A program made the position numbers and the translations under genes. Shown here piece by piece: positions 9,047-21,579 of a DNA stretch of 64,000 nt (positions within the stretch are counted from its first letter, which is position 1; each line of letters opens with the position of its first letter). Origin of the DNA: Alphaproteobacteria bacterium (GTDB lineage: Bacteria; Myxococcota_A; UBA796; GCA-2862545); contig JACKER010000021.1 in NCBI GenBank assembly GCA_020632925.1, positions 1 through 64,000 on the forward strand. The letters run 5' to 3'. The notes under the pieces were generated by a model that made no database searches, had not been told where the DNA came from, and worked only from the letters and a program-made list of their open reading frames with translations.

Positions 9047-9412
9047 ATGGAGCTCGACGATCTCGACACGGAGGCGCGACTGACGCTGGTCCGGTTCCTG
9101 TGCTCTTTCGCCTGGGCAGATCTGGAGGTCCAGGAGGCGGAGCAGTCCTTCGTGACCCGGATGCTCGACCGGCTGGGCCTGGAGGCGGAGGAGCGGAAGC
9201 AGGCGGAGCAGTGGCTCGAGCTGCCACCGCCGCCCGAGGACGTGGACCCCACGGACATCCCCGAGGCCCACCGCCAGATCTTCCTGTCGACGATGCTCCA
9301 GCTGGTCGGCGCCGACGGGAAGGTCGATCCCGCCGAGATGGAGACGCTGTCGCTGTTCGAGAAGCTCCTCCGTCCGCCGAATCCCGACGAAGAACCCTCC
9401 ATGTGGGGGTAG
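9047..9412 (+). CDS. TerB-like (tellurite resistance/DUF533-like) small acidic protein
   Basis: 121 aa, helical and very acidic. The pattern FAWADLEVQEAEQSFV ... ADGKVDPAEMETL is the paired helix-acid-loop motif of the TerB/DnaJ-adjacent fold, which is thought to bind metal. Cytoplasmic, no signal peptide. It stands alone after a divergent promoter region and is followed by a small hairpin. 'TerB' is a fold name here; no tellurite function is implied. A second protein of this kind is at 41905. Confidence 0.65.
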   Translation: MELDDLDTEARLTLVRFLCSFAWADLEVQEAEQSFVTRMLDRLGLEAEERKQAEQWLELPPPPEDVDPTDIPEAHRQIFLSTMLQLVGADGKVDPAEMETLSLFEKLLRPPNPDEEPSMWG

Positions 9413-9418
9413 CAGGTC

Positions 9419-9435
9419 GCTGGCGGGGTGCCAGC
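9419..9435 (+). terminator. Small hairpin after the TerB-like gene
   Basis: GCTGGC-GGGGT-GCCAGC forms a 6-bp GC-rich stem with a 5-nt loop starting 7 nt after the stop codon. No T-run follows. It could be a weak terminator; the rest of 9436-9518 shows nothing definite. Confidence 0.35.
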
Positions 9436-9518
9436 AGGGCTCCTCGGGGGTCGCGGGCGGCGGCTCGTTCGGGCAGAGTGGCGGACCACGGCTGATACAC
9501 TCCCCGTGCGAGGTCCCG

Positions 9519-11213
9519 ATGCCATCCCTCCGAGCCTCGTTGGCCCTGCTCGCGCTCGTCGCGTGCAGCGGGTCCAGCGACCCCGACGCGACCGACACGC
9601 CCGACGACGCCGACGGTGACGTGGACACCGACGCCGACACGGACTCCGACACGGACGCGGACGCGGACGCGGACAGCGACACGGACTCCGACACGGACAC
9701 CGACACCACGCCCACCGGCGCGACCGGTGACACGGGGAGCGGGAACCCACCGGGCATGAGCGCCCCGCCCTGGGTCGCGGGTCTGCCGAACATCGACAGC
9801 CCGATGGACTTCCGCGCGTCGAGCCCCACCGACGACGAGGTGGTGACCTTCGAGATCCTGCCGGGCACCGCCCCCGCGGACGAGCTGCGGCTGTCCCTGG
9901 TCGACGGCGCGCCGCTGCGGGTCTGGCACGACAACCGGGTCCTGCTGGACTCCACCACGCTCGAGGCCACGCTGCCCTGGAGCACCGATCCCCTCGTGCT
10001 CGGCGCCGAGTTCGCCTCGTACAAGGTCGAGGACGTGCTGCGGGTGGAGGCCCTGGTGGGCGGCACCCCCGTCGACACGACGGAGACTGTGCTCCGCTCC
10101 GGCGAGATGTTCCTCAACCACCACCTGCAGCAGAGCGAGCTCGTGGTGATGGTGCAGATGGGCTCGAACGCCTCGATGCGCAACGTGCTCCAGACCGAGC
10201 TCGGCGCGATGTTCGAGACGGCGTCGGGCAACACGTACCGCGGGGACGTGTGGATCCAGGACGAGATCGAGTTCTCCTGGGCCACGACACCGACCGACCG
10301 CATGGACATGGTCATCGACTCGATCCGCGACCGCGGACTGGACCCGTACCCCGAGAATCGCTTCGAGGGTGATGACTTCGCGGCGTACACCTTCGGCAAC
10401 GAGCGAGCCAACACGCTCGACTCGTTCGGGAACATGGAGGTCACGCCGCCGATCGACGGGTTCCCGGCGGGCCGCATCTACTACGGCGGCCACGGCAGCT
10501 ACATCCCGCAGGACGCCGAGCTGCACGCCTTCCTCGACGCCCAGCAGGTGCAGGACCCGCTGATGATCGACACGAGCTGGCTGTGCGTCGGTCACGTGGA
10601 CGAGATCATGAGCTTCGTCCCGGATCCGACGGCGCCGCGCGGCTTCCGCTTCGCGTACAGCGACATCCCGCTGGCGTACCAGATCCTGTCGGCGATGCCG
10701 GCGAACACGAGCCTCCCGCGCTGGTCCGGTCGCCGGAACCACGAGATCGACACCGTCGGTCAGCTGCTCTCGGACAACGCGCTCCGCCAGCTCAACCAGG
10801 ACCTCGCGACCGACCACCTGGCGCCGATCCTGGCGCAGGTGACCGCGGAGTGGAACCTGACGCCCGACGAGATCATCTCGATCCCGGCGCTCTTCGAGGA
10901 ACCGCGGGGCTGCGGGCGTTCGGTGGCGGCGCTGATCCCGGGCATGGCCAACATGCTCGTGGTGAACATGCCCGGCGGCCAGACCAAGGTCTTCATGGCG
11001 GACCCGTTCCTGCGGACCGACCTGAACGACCAGACCACGGACCCGGTGATCCAGGCGGTCCGGAGTGTGTTCCCGGCGAGCATCGATCTGCACTTCGTCG
11101 ACGACTGGGAGACGTACCACATGGCGCTGGGCGAGGTTCACTGCGGAACGAACACCATCCGGACGCCGGATCACGCCTGGTGGGTCGACACGTTGAACGG
11201 AGGTGTCCCGTGA
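9519..11213 (+). CDS. Protein-arginine deiminase homologue, exported lipoprotein
   Basis: 564 aa. Residues 1-16 are a signal peptide with lipobox LVAC (Cys16), followed by an Asp/Thr/Ala-rich linker (about 20-70). The remainder matches the peptidyl-arginine deiminase (PAD) C-terminal catalytic domain closely: WIQDEIEF (245-252), LDSFGNMEV (300-308), AQQVQDP (341-347), VGHVDEIMSFVP (357-368), ALFEEPRG (457-464) and GEVHCGTN (538-545). The four catalytic residues expected from human PAD4 (D350, H471, D473, C645) correspond to D248, H359, D361 and C542. Prediction: calcium-dependent conversion of peptidyl-arginine to citrulline, outside the inner membrane. The vertebrate N-terminal immunoglobulin-like domain is reduced to about 100 residues. 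A GAGG precedes the ATG. Confidence 0.9.
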   Translation: MPSLRASLALLALVACSGSSDPDATDTPDDADGDVDTDADTDSDTDADADADSDTDSDTDTDTTPTGATGDTGSGNPPGMSAPPWVAGLPNIDSPMDFRASSPTDDEVVTFEILPGTAPADELRLSLVDGAPLRVWHDNRVLLDSTTLEATLPWSTDPLVLGAEFASYKVEDVLRVEALVGGTPVDTTETVLRSGEMFLNHHLQQSELVVMVQMGSNASMRNVLQTELGAMFETASGNTYRGDVWIQDEIEFSWATTPTDRMDMVIDSIRDRGLDPYPENRFEGDDFAAYTFGNERANTLDSFGNMEVTPPIDGFPAGRIYYGGHGSYIPQDAELHAFLDAQQVQDPLMIDTSWLCVGHVDEIMSFVPDPTAPRGFRFAYSDIPLAYQILSAMPANTSLPRWSGRRNHEIDTVGQLLSDNALRQLNQDLATDHLAPILAQVTAEWNLTPDEIISIPALFEEPRGCGRSVAALIPGMANMLVVNMPGGQTKVFMADPFLRTDLNDQTTDPVIQAVRSVFPASIDLHFVDDWETYHMALGEVHCGTNTIRTPDHAWWVDTLNGGVP

Positions 11214-11866
11214 TCGTCGCCTGGTGGATGGGAGCTGCGCTCGCGGCCACGGGCTGGCGGGCGGACGTGCAGGCCTCGATGGCGGCTTGCGGACAGGAGC
11301 CGGCGCCCTGCGCGGCGGCGGACGCGATCGTGCTGCGGCACACGCGGGCGGGTCACCTGATGGCCCAGGACGACCGCCTGGACGACCCCGCGATCGTGGG
11401 GCCGCTGCTGGACCGCCTCCTGCGCGAGACCGACGCCGCGGTCCGGGTGGGGCTGGCGGACGCGTTCGTGGAGACGATGGAGGCCCACCCGGGGACCTCC
11501 TGGGACGCAGCCTGGATCGAGCTCGCGTCGACGGACCCCCAGGCCGACGTGCGCGCGCTGCTGGTCAACGGCATGCGCCGGGCTCCCCTCGCCGTGGCGG
11601 GCCCCGGCCTCCGGGCCGCGCTCGCGAGCGCCGCCCCGGGGACGCGCGCGGACGCGGTGGCGACGATGGGCGGGCACGCCGCGGCCGCCGGCTTCGCGCC
11701 CGAGCTGCTGTCCTCGCTGGACGACGGGGACGCGAACGTCCGCCGGATGGCTGCCCGCGCGCTGCGCTGGCTCGGCGACCCTGCGCACCGCGGGGCCCTG
11801 GCGGCGCACGCCGACGACCCGGACGCCGCCGTCCGCGCGGAGATCGCGAAGGCCCTGGACTACTGA
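11210..11866 (+). CDS. Exported HEAT-repeat protein, coupled to the deiminase gene
   Basis: 218 aa. GTG start overlaps the stop of the arginine deiminase gene (GTGA, 4 nt), so the two are probably co-translated. The first about 16 residues are hydrophobic and end in AxA, a likely signal peptide. Residues about 55-218 are Ala-rich helical repeats (DPDAAVRAEIAKAL, DDGDANVRRMAARALRWLG) typical of HEAT/PBS-lyase-like repeats, which act as protein-binding scaffolds. It could hold the deiminase or its substrates; that is inference from position. The 3' end overlaps the convergent regulator gene by 7 bp. Confidence 0.7.
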   Translation: MIVAWWMGAALAATGWRADVQASMAACGQEPAPCAAADAIVLRHTRAGHLMAQDDRLDDPAIVGPLLDRLLRETDAAVRVGLADAFVETMEAHPGTSWDAAWIELASTDPQADVRALLVNGMRRAPLAVAGPGLRAALASAAPGTRADAVATMGGHAAAAGFAPELLSSLDDGDANVRRMAARALRWLGDPAHRGALAAHADDPDAAVRAEIAKALDY

Positions 11867-14556
11867 CGAAGGAGGGCCGCCCTCAGGTCGGCGAGGGCGA
11901 TCCCGGTGTCCGAGCTGGGCTTCGCGTCGCCCGCGAGCGACTCGGCATCCGCCAGGGTCGCGCGCGCGTCGCGGCCCTCGGCGAGCTCCACCAGCCCCCG
12001 CCGGGCGAGCGTCGCCGCCAGCGCGAGCGGATCGCGTACCGCCCGCGCGAGCGTCTCCGCCCGGTCCACCACCGCGCGCGCCTCCGCGAGCTCTCCGAGC
12101 AGCAGCAGGCCGTGGGCCAGGGACGTGCACAGCTCCGCCTCGTAGGCCTTCTCCCCCGACGCCCGCATGGCGTCCATCCCCTCGCGGATCAGCGCCACGC
12201 CTTCCGCCACGTTCCCCCGCTGGACGAGCAGGACGCCGAGGTTGGCTCGCGCGATGGACGCGTGGGTCGGCTCGCCGAGGCGCTCGAAGGAGGCGATCGC
12301 GATGCGCGTGTGCTCCTCCGCGGCGTCCAGGCGCCCCGACAGCCGCTCGAGCAGCGCCATGTTCCCGTGGAAGCGCGCGACCGTGTCCAGCTCCCCCACC
12401 TCGCGGGCCGGCCGGAGCCCGGCGGCGTAGGCGGTGCGTGCCTCGTCGAGGCGGCCCTGATCGAGCAGCAGGTTGCCCAGCCCCAGGTGCGCCAGCCCCT
12501 CGCTGCGCCGGTCGCCCAGCGCCTCCGTCAGCGCCACCGCCTCCCGGTAGTGGGCCTCCGCCTCCTCGAGCCGCCCGCTGCGCCGCTCCAGCAACGCGAG
12601 GTTCCCGAGGACGTGCGTGCGGTTCGAGACCGTCTCCAGTCCGGGGTCGCGCGTCCGCTGCTCGAGCTCCTGCCAGATCCCGTAGGCCTCGTCCATGCGT
12701 CCGAGGATCCGCAGCACGATCGCGTACGAGGTGAGCACGCTCTGCAGGGTGCCCCCGTCGACCTCCCGGGCCAGCGGGAGCGCCTGCTCGCACAGCACCA
12801 ACGCCTCCCCCATCCGCCCGCGCGCCCGCTCCACGCCCGACAGGCTCCTGAGTCCCTCCGCGATCAGCCGCTGGCTGCCCACGCGCCGAGCCTCCTCCAA
12901 GCCCTCGCGCAGCTCGGCCTCCCCGTCCGACTGCCCCGTCCCCTGGCAGAGCACGGCCAGCCGCAGCAGCAACAGGGCCCGCTCCTCGCCCGGGATGCCG
13001 TCGAGCCCGAGGGTGCCGCGGACCAGCTCCACGCCGAGCTCGTAGGGGCCCTCGCGCCCGATGATGTCGAGGGCCGCGATCGTGCACCCCACCGCGACGT
13101 CCACCTGTCCCGCCTCGGTGGCCCGCTCCGCCGCCACCATCAGGTTGCCGCGGTCCCGGGACAGCGCCCTCCCCCGCTCCTGGCCCGACCGGCCGAAGGC
13201 CGACGCCCGACCGAGCATGCACCGGCCGTGGCGGACGAACACCTCGGCCTCGCGCGCGGGCTGGTCCGCCAGACGGGCCGAGGCGTACTCGCGGACGAAG
13301 GCGTACCCCCCGTACCGGTCGTTCCGACGCTCGAGCAGCGAGCGGGTGCACAGCGAAGCCAGCTGCTCGTCGGTGTCCTCGCGACCCACGACGACCCGCG
13401 CCGCCTCGGCGTCGAAGCCCCCGCGAAAGGCCGCGCACGAGGTCAGCGTCTCGCGCTCGCCCTCGGTCAACAGCTCCCAGCTCCAGTCCAAGGTGGCCCG
13501 CAGCGTCCGCTGGCGCGGGTGGGCGTCGCGCTCCTGGGAGCGGAGCAGGCGAAAGCGGTCGTCCAACCGCTCCAGCAGCGCCCGCGGCGACAACGCGCCC
13601 GCGCGCCCCGCGGCCAGCGCGACCGCGAGCGGGATGCGCTCCAGCCGCTCCACCAGCTCCTCCACCACCGGGCGGAGCTCGGCCGTGACCGTGAAGCCCG
13701 GGCGGACCCGCTGCGCGAGCACCTCGAACAACCGGACGGCGTCGGGCAGCGGGAGCGGCTCCACGGAGAGCGTGCGCGCGTCGTCCTGGTGCGCGATGCG
13801 CTGCCGAGAGGTCGCCACCACCCGCAGGTCCGGCGCCGCCTCCAGGAGCTGCCGCGCGACCTCCCCCACGGCGTCCGCCGCACCTTCGCAGTTGTCGAGC
13901 ACGAGCAGCGCGGGCCCGAAGCTGTGCAGCACGCGCCCCACCCGCGTGAGCGTCGCCGCCGCGACCTGCGGCCGCTCCACGCCCAGCGCGAGCGCCACCG
14001 CGTGCGCGACCGTCGGCAGATCCCGCGCCTCGGTCACGTCCACGAGCCAGCTCCCGCCGGGCAGCCACTCGCGGAGCTCGTGCGGGAGGCGGCGCGCGAT
14101 GCGCGTCTTGCCCGCGCCGGGCGGCCCGATCAGCGTCACCACGCCGCCGGGCTGCCGAAGCCAGCCGCAGAGCGCCGCGAGCTCGACCGCCCGCCCCACG
14201 AAGGGCTCCGCGTCCGCGTCGGGCGGGAGCGTCGTGGGCACGACGGTCTCCACCGTGGCCGGGACGAACCGATACCCCTCCCCGAACGACGTCATCACGT
14301 GGTCCGGTTGCTGCGCGTCGAGCTCGATCTTCTCTCGCAGCCGGCGCACGGTCGTGTCGACGACGCGGCTGACCACCGACGGCGCGTAGCCCCACACCTG
14401 CTCGAGCAGCTCCTCGCGCGGGACCACGCGCTCGTGTCGCTCGGCGAGGTAGAGCAACAGGGCCAGCTCGCGCGGGGTGAGGCGCTCCAGCCGGCCGTCC
14501 GCGAAGGTGGCGACGGCGGAGCTCGGATCGACGGCGCAGGCGCGGAGCTGGAGCAC
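11860..14556 (-). CDS. Winged-helix STAND regulator with NB-ARC-like ATPase and TPRs
   Basis: 898 aa. Residues 1-100 form an OmpR/PhoB-type winged helix (LTPRELALLLYLAER, RVVDTTVRRLREKIE, FGEGYRFVPA); about 115-400 a STAND/NB-ARC ATPase with Walker A GPPGAGKT (144-151), Walker B LLVLDNCE (217-224) and a RIPLAVALAAGR (GxP-like) motif; about 470-895 are TPR repeats. This is the architecture of AfsR/SARP-like and MalT-like signal-gated transcription regulators: ligand or partner binding to the TPRs releases an ATP-driven oligomer. GTG start. It is divergent from the kinase-STAND gene at 14592 with 35 bp between them, which suggests joint or reciprocal control. Confidence 0.85.
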   Translation of the reverse strand: MLQLRACAVDPSSAVATFADGRLERLTPRELALLLYLAERHERVVPREELLEQVWGYAPSVVSRVVDTTVRRLREKIELDAQQPDHVMTSFGEGYRFVPATVETVVPTTLPPDADAEPFVGRAVELAALCGWLRQPGGVVTLIGPPGAGKTRIARRLPHELREWLPGGSWLVDVTEARDLPTVAHAVALALGVERPQVAAATLTRVGRVLHSFGPALLVLDNCEGAADAVGEVARQLLEAAPDLRVVATSRQRIAHQDDARTLSVEPLPLPDAVRLFEVLAQRVRPGFTVTAELRPVVEELVERLERIPLAVALAAGRAGALSPRALLERLDDRFRLLRSQERDAHPRQRTLRATLDWSWELLTEGERETLTSCAAFRGGFDAEAARVVVGREDTDEQLASLCTRSLLERRNDRYGGYAFVREYASARLADQPAREAEVFVRHGRCMLGRASAFGRSGQERGRALSRDRGNLMVAAERATEAGQVDVAVGCTIAALDIIGREGPYELGVELVRGTLGLDGIPGEERALLLLRLAVLCQGTGQSDGEAELREGLEEARRVGSQRLIAEGLRSLSGVERARGRMGEALVLCEQALPLAREVDGGTLQSVLTSYAIVLRILGRMDEAYGIWQELEQRTRDPGLETVSNRTHVLGNLALLERRSGRLEEAEAHYREAVALTEALGDRRSEGLAHLGLGNLLLDQGRLDEARTAYAAGLRPAREVGELDTVARFHGNMALLERLSGRLDAAEEHTRIAIASFERLGEPTHASIARANLGVLLVQRGNVAEGVALIREGMDAMRASGEKAYEAELCTSLAHGLLLLGELAEARAVVDRAETLARAVRDPLALAATLARRGLVELAEGRDARATLADAESLAGDAKPSSDTGIALADLRAALLRQ

Positions 14557-14580
14557 GCTGCATCCTAGCTCGGAGCGCGG

Positions 14581-14586
14581 TATACC
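14581..14586 (+). promoter_or_regulatory. -10 element placed for a leaderless transcript
   Basis: TATACC ends 5 nt before the ATG of the kinase gene at 14592, so transcription would begin at or next to the A of that ATG. No Shine-Dalgarno sequence is within reach (the nearest GGAG is 16 nt away), which fits a leaderless mRNA. The -35 position (14558-14563, CTGCAT) is a poor match. Confidence 0.4.
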
Positions 14587-14591
14587 CAGCC

Positions 14592-17947
<3,356 letters not shown>

Positions 17948-17969
<22 letters not shown>

Positions 17970-18262
17970 ACGATCACCAGGCCGAAGCCGAGGAAGGCGA
18001 CGCCGAAGATCGCGAAGAAGATCAGGCTGATCACCGCGGAGCTGACCAGGCCCCAGAACCACTTGCTGACGCCGCTCTTCACGTTCCCGGCGACCGTGCC
18101 CTTCTCACCCGGGATCAGCGGCCAGAGGAACTTGGGCAGGTAGCCCTTGATCATGCTGCGGATCTTGCGCTCGGCGGCGTTCTTCGCCGAGTCGGCCGCG
18201 AGCTCCGCCATCCGATCGCGGGTGTGGGCCATCAGGTCCGGGGGAGCCTCGGTGTTCGTCAT
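17948..18262 (-). CDS. Small membrane protein, unknown
   Basis: 104 aa. Soluble charged N-terminal half (about 1-60) and one or two membrane segments near the end (WGLVSSAVISLIFFAIFGVAFLGFGLVIVYAL). Start chosen at 18262 because GGAGGT lies 4 nt upstream. No family recognised. It overlaps the convergent kinase gene by 22 bp, so the last codons of the two are antisense to each other. Upstream, CGTTAAA occurs twice within about 25 bp (18310-18340). Confidence 0.7.
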
Positions 18263-18336
18263 CGCGACCTCCGTGTCACACCAGGAGCGTCGCCCGGACG
18301 AGGGTTCCGCGGGCGTTAAACGGGTGGCGCGGAACG

Positions 18337-18966
18337 TTAAAGCGCGGGCAGGTGGACCCGGACCGCGTACTCCGGGGGGTGCCCCTCGACGTGCAGCTCC
18401 TCGAAGGTCCAGCCCATCAGCGGCAGCTCCATCGCCGCGCGGACCGACTCCGCGCAGGTCTGCGACTGGATGCGCACCGGGCGACCGCTCGCACCGACGT
18501 GGACGAGCAGATCGCAGCCGGCTCCGAGCTCGGGCGCGAGGGTGGCGGGGACCGTGACCTTGCTGCGCTTGCGCAGGGCGACCACCGACTGGGGCTGGAA
18601 CGCGATCGTGGGCTCGGCGTCGGTGTCCGAGCGGTCGAACACCACCGACAGGCGCGTGTACAACCCGGTCGGGACGCCCGCGGTGCCCGTCAGGAGCGCG
18701 TGCGTGGGATCGAGCAGGTCGGGCGTCTCCGTGGCGACGTACCGCCAGGTCCACCAGGTCACCCGGGTCCGGACCGCGTCCGCGAACGGTTCGGCGCAGC
18801 CCGACAGATCGAGGACGCGCTGTCGTCCGTCCTCCTGGGTCACCATCTCGAGCGCACAGACCTCGTGGACCATGCCCTCGATGCCCGCAGGAAAGGCGGG
18901 GAGCAGGCTGTCGTCCAGGGGTCGGGGGGGCGCGGCGAACGCCGCGGAGAGCACGAGGATCGGCAT
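18337..18966 (-). CDS. Exported protein, possible TonB-C-like domain
   Basis: 209 aa. Hydrophobic N-terminus ending AFAA suggests cleavage after about residue 12. A Cys pair (CALEMV, SGCAEP) may be disulfide-bonded. The C-terminal part (CDLLVHVGASGRPVRIQSQTC, then MELPLMGWTFEELHVEG) resembles the TonB C-terminal beta-alpha-beta fold seen in myxobacterial 'energy transducer TonB' proteins, but there is no Pro-rich linker or long anchor. Function unknown. The gene is divergent from the MFS gene with 50 bp between starts. Confidence 0.6.
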   Translation of the reverse strand: MPILVLSAAFAAPPRPLDDSLLPAFPAGIEGMVHEVCALEMVTQEDGRQRVLDLSGCAEPFADAVRTRVTWWTWRYVATETPDLLDPTHALLTGTAGVPTGLYTRLSVVFDRSDTDAEPTIAFQPQSVVALRKRSKVTVPATLAPELGAGCDLLVHVGASGRPVRIQSQTCAESVRAAMELPLMGWTFEELHVEGHPPEYAVRVHLPAL

Positions 18967-19016
18967 CGCGCCACGCTCCCTGCTGCACCTGACTGTATCC
19001 TGCGCGCGGAGGGCGG

Positions 19017-20246
19017 GTGGAGGGGTTCCGGCTGCTGCGGGCGTACCCCGCCTTCGCGCGGTTCTGGCTGGCCGAGGCCATCTCGTTGATCGGGGACTGG
19101 TTCTCGCTCGTCGCGGTCAGCGTGCTCGCGATCACGGAGGGGACGGGGGCCGGCGCGTGGTCGGTGGCGGTGACGCTCGCCGCCTACGAGGTGCCGATGG
19201 CGCTGGTCCGTCCGTGGGCGGGCGTGCTCGCCGATCGCTTCGACCGCCGCAACCTCCTGGTGGGCATCCACCTCGGACAGGCGGCGCTGACCGGGCTCAT
19301 GGCGCTGCTCGCCGCCCGCGGGGAGCTCCAGGCCCTCCAGCTGGTGGTGGTGGTGCGCTCGTTGATGTCGGGGCTCGACTGGCCGGCGCGCGCGGGCGCG
19401 ACCCGACGCCTGGTACCCCCAGAGGATCTGCTGGCGGCGAGCGCGTTCGGCGGCGCGACCTGGAGCGCGATGTACGCGATCGGCATGTCGCTCGGCGGCT
19501 TCGTCGCCTCCTACGGCGCCGCCTTCGCGCTGGCGGTCGACACCTCGACCTTCGTGGCCGCGGCCGCCCTGCTGGGGACGCTCCCCGCGATGCCCACCCG
19601 GGCCGAAGGGAGCCTGCTGCGCGCGGCCCGGCGCTCGCTGGCCGACCTGCGGGAGGCGGCGGTCCTCGCCTGGCGAGCCCCAGATCTGCTGGGCGCGGTG
19701 ACCGCCAAGACGCCGTTCGGCCTGGCGGGCGGCGCGGCGGTGGTGATGCTCAACGTGGTGTCCGACCAGACCGCGTTCCTCGGGACGGGCGCGGCCACGC
19801 TCGGCGTGCTCCAGGCGGTGCGTGGCGCGGGCACGGGGCTCGGGCCGCTGGTCGCCGAGCGCCTGGTGCGCGGCGGGGTATCGCTCGGGCGGGTCTACGG
19901 GCTCGTCGCGCTCGCGGGCTTCACCGGCATCGCCTGCTTCGGGTGGGTGCGGACGGCTCCGCTCGTCGTCGCGGCGGTCTTCCTGTGGGGCGCGGGGACG
20001 GGGGCGAACTGGATGCTCTCCGCCGCCGAGGTGCAGCGGCGCGCGCCCGACGAAGCCGTGGGACGGCTGTCGGGGCTCGACATGCTGCTCGTGGAGACCT
20101 CGTTCGGGTTGTCCGCGCTGGTCGGTGGCGCCGTGATCGAGCGCTGGAGGGTCGGCGCGGCGGCGGCGGCCGCCGTGGGCATGGGCATCGCCGCGATGGT
20201 CGTGCTGCGCTGGTGGATCCCCGCCCTGCAGCGGCGCACCGGATAG
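19017..20246 (+). CDS. MFS transporter
   Basis: 409 aa, 11-12 hydrophobic helices. The first half carries the MFS motif-A-like loop GVLADRFDRRNLLVG after helix 2. Related by pattern to enterobactin-exporter/macrolide-efflux-like MFS proteins (MFS_3), which export small molecules with protons; substrate unknown. GTG start with a GGAGGG a few nt upstream. Followed 8 bp later by fmt, so the two may be co-transcribed. Confidence 0.82.
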   Translation: MEGFRLLRAYPAFARFWLAEAISLIGDWFSLVAVSVLAITEGTGAGAWSVAVTLAAYEVPMALVRPWAGVLADRFDRRNLLVGIHLGQAALTGLMALLAARGELQALQLVVVVRSLMSGLDWPARAGATRRLVPPEDLLAASAFGGATWSAMYAIGMSLGGFVASYGAAFALAVDTSTFVAAAALLGTLPAMPTRAEGSLLRAARRSLADLREAAVLAWRAPDLLGAVTAKTPFGLAGGAAVVMLNVVSDQTAFLGTGAATLGVLQAVRGAGTGLGPLVAERLVRGGVSLGRVYGLVALAGFTGIACFGWVRTAPLVVAAVFLWGAGTGANWMLSAAEVQRRAPDEAVGRLSGLDMLLVETSFGLSALVGGAVIERWRVGAAAAAAVGMGIAAMVVLRWWIPALQRRTG

Positions 20247-20254
20247 GGGGGCGC

Positions 20255-21181
20255 ATGCGCGTCGCCTTCCTCGGGACCCCCGACTTCGCCGTCCCCACCC
20301 TCGATGCCCTGGTGGCCGCCGGCCACGAGGTCGTCCTCGTCGTGGCCCAGCCCGACCGACCCGCCGGCCGTGGGCAGCAGCTCACCTCGCCGCCGGTCGC
20401 CGCGCGCGCGAAGGCGCTCGGGCTGCCGCTGGCCCAGCCCAAGGCGCTCCGCTCCGGACCGTTCCCCGAGCGCTTCCTGTCGCTGGGGCTCGACGTCGCC
20501 GTGGTCGTCGCGTACGGCCGCATCTTGCCGAAGGCGCTGCTCGACGGGCCGCGGCACGGCTGCGTCAACGTCCACGCCTCGCTCCTGCCCCGTTGGCGCG
20601 GCGCCGCCCCGATCCAGCACGCGATCCTGGCGGGCGACGCGCTCACGGGTGTGTGCACGCAGCGGATGGAGGAGACGCTCGACACCGGGCCCCTGTGGGC
20701 GTCGATCGAGACCGCGATCGGACCGCACGAGACCGCGGGCCAGCTCCACGACCGGCTGTCGGCGATGGCGGCGGAGGTCGCCGTGCACACCCTCACCCTG
20801 CTGGCGACGGGCGCCCCTGTCCCCCAGGACGAGGAAGGCGCGACCTATGCGGGCAAGATCGAGAAGGAGCACGGGCGGCTCGACCTGCGAGGGTCTGCGG
20901 TGGAGCTCGACCGGCGGGCGCGCGCGATGACGCCGTGGCCCGGCGGCTGGATCGCCACGGCCGATGGTCCGATCAAGGTGCTCGAGGAGCGCCCGGCGGA
21001 CGGGGCGGGCGCGCCGGGCACCGTGCTGTCGACCTCGCCGCTGGTGGTGGCCTGCGGGGAGGGCGCGCTCGAGCTCGCGCGGGTGCAGCTCCCGGGTCGG
21101 CGTCCGGTGTCGGGCGCGGACGCGGCGAACGGGCTGCGGCTGAAGGTCGGGGACCGCTTCCCCGGGACCGAGGAGGGATGA
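20255..21181 (+). CDS. fmt: Methionyl-tRNA formyltransferase
   Basis: 308 aa. Transfers a formyl group from 10-formyl-THF to Met-tRNAi. N-terminal GTPDFAVPTL, the formyltransferase signature NVHASLLPRWRG with Asn105 and His107, and Asp143 in ETLDTGPLW are all present; the C-terminal tRNA-binding domain (about 205-300) is also present. Length is normal. It is not next to def, rsmB or priA as in many genomes; here it lies between an MFS gene and a DUF302 gene. Its stop overlaps the next start. Confidence 0.95.
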   Translation: MRVAFLGTPDFAVPTLDALVAAGHEVVLVVAQPDRPAGRGQQLTSPPVAARAKALGLPLAQPKALRSGPFPERFLSLGLDVAVVVAYGRILPKALLDGPRHGCVNVHASLLPRWRGAAPIQHAILAGDALTGVCTQRMEETLDTGPLWASIETAIGPHETAGQLHDRLSAMAAEVAVHTLTLLATGAPVPQDEEGATYAGKIEKEHGRLDLRGSAVELDRRARAMTPWPGGWIATADGPIKVLEERPADGAGAPGTVLSTSPLVVACGEGALELARVQLPGRRPVSGADAANGLRLKVGDRFPGTEEG

Positions 21182-21576
21182 TGGAAGACGTTCGCTACGG
21201 GTTCGGCCGGGACCTCGAGCTGGAGCCGGACGCCGCGATCGCGCGGGTGACGGAGGCGCTGAAGGGCGAGGGCTTCGGGGTGCTCACGCGCATCGACGTC
21301 CACGAGGTGATGAAGGCCAAGCTCGGCCTCGAGATGCCTCCCTACGTGATCCTGGGCGCGTGCAACCCGAAGCTGGCCTCGGCCGCGATCGGCACCGAGC
21401 CGCAGGTCGGACTGCTGCTTCCCTGCAACGTGCTGGTGAAGGCGCGCGCGGGCGGCGGGAGCACGGTGAGCTTCGCCGATCCGAAGGCCATGGGTGCCAT
21501 GACGGACAACGCGGCGATGGGCCCGCTGATGGCCGACGCGGCGGAGCGGTTGGAGCGCGCGCTGAACGCCTGCTGA
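21181..21576 (+). CDS. DUF302 domain protein
   Basis: 131 aa. Typical DUF302: an N-terminal amphipathic part, KLGLEMPPYVILGACNPKLA and GLLLPCNVLV motifs. The family is a small alpha/beta fold of unsure function, often found with sulfur or redox genes. Two adjacent ATGs (21178 and 21181) are possible; AGGAGG at 21171-21176 leaves 4 nt to the second, which is preferred. It overlaps the fmt stop and is likely co-translated with it. Confidence 0.85.
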   Translation: MEDVRYGFGRDLELEPDAAIARVTEALKGEGFGVLTRIDVHEVMKAKLGLEMPPYVILGACNPKLASAAIGTEPQVGLLLPCNVLVKARAGGGSTVSFADPKAMGAMTDNAAMGPLMADAAERLERALNAC

Positions 21577-21579
21577 GGC

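Noticed and set aside
9047..9412. Tellurite resistance function
   Set aside because: Only the TerB fold pattern is seen; no ter gene neighbours (terC, terD, terA) occur.
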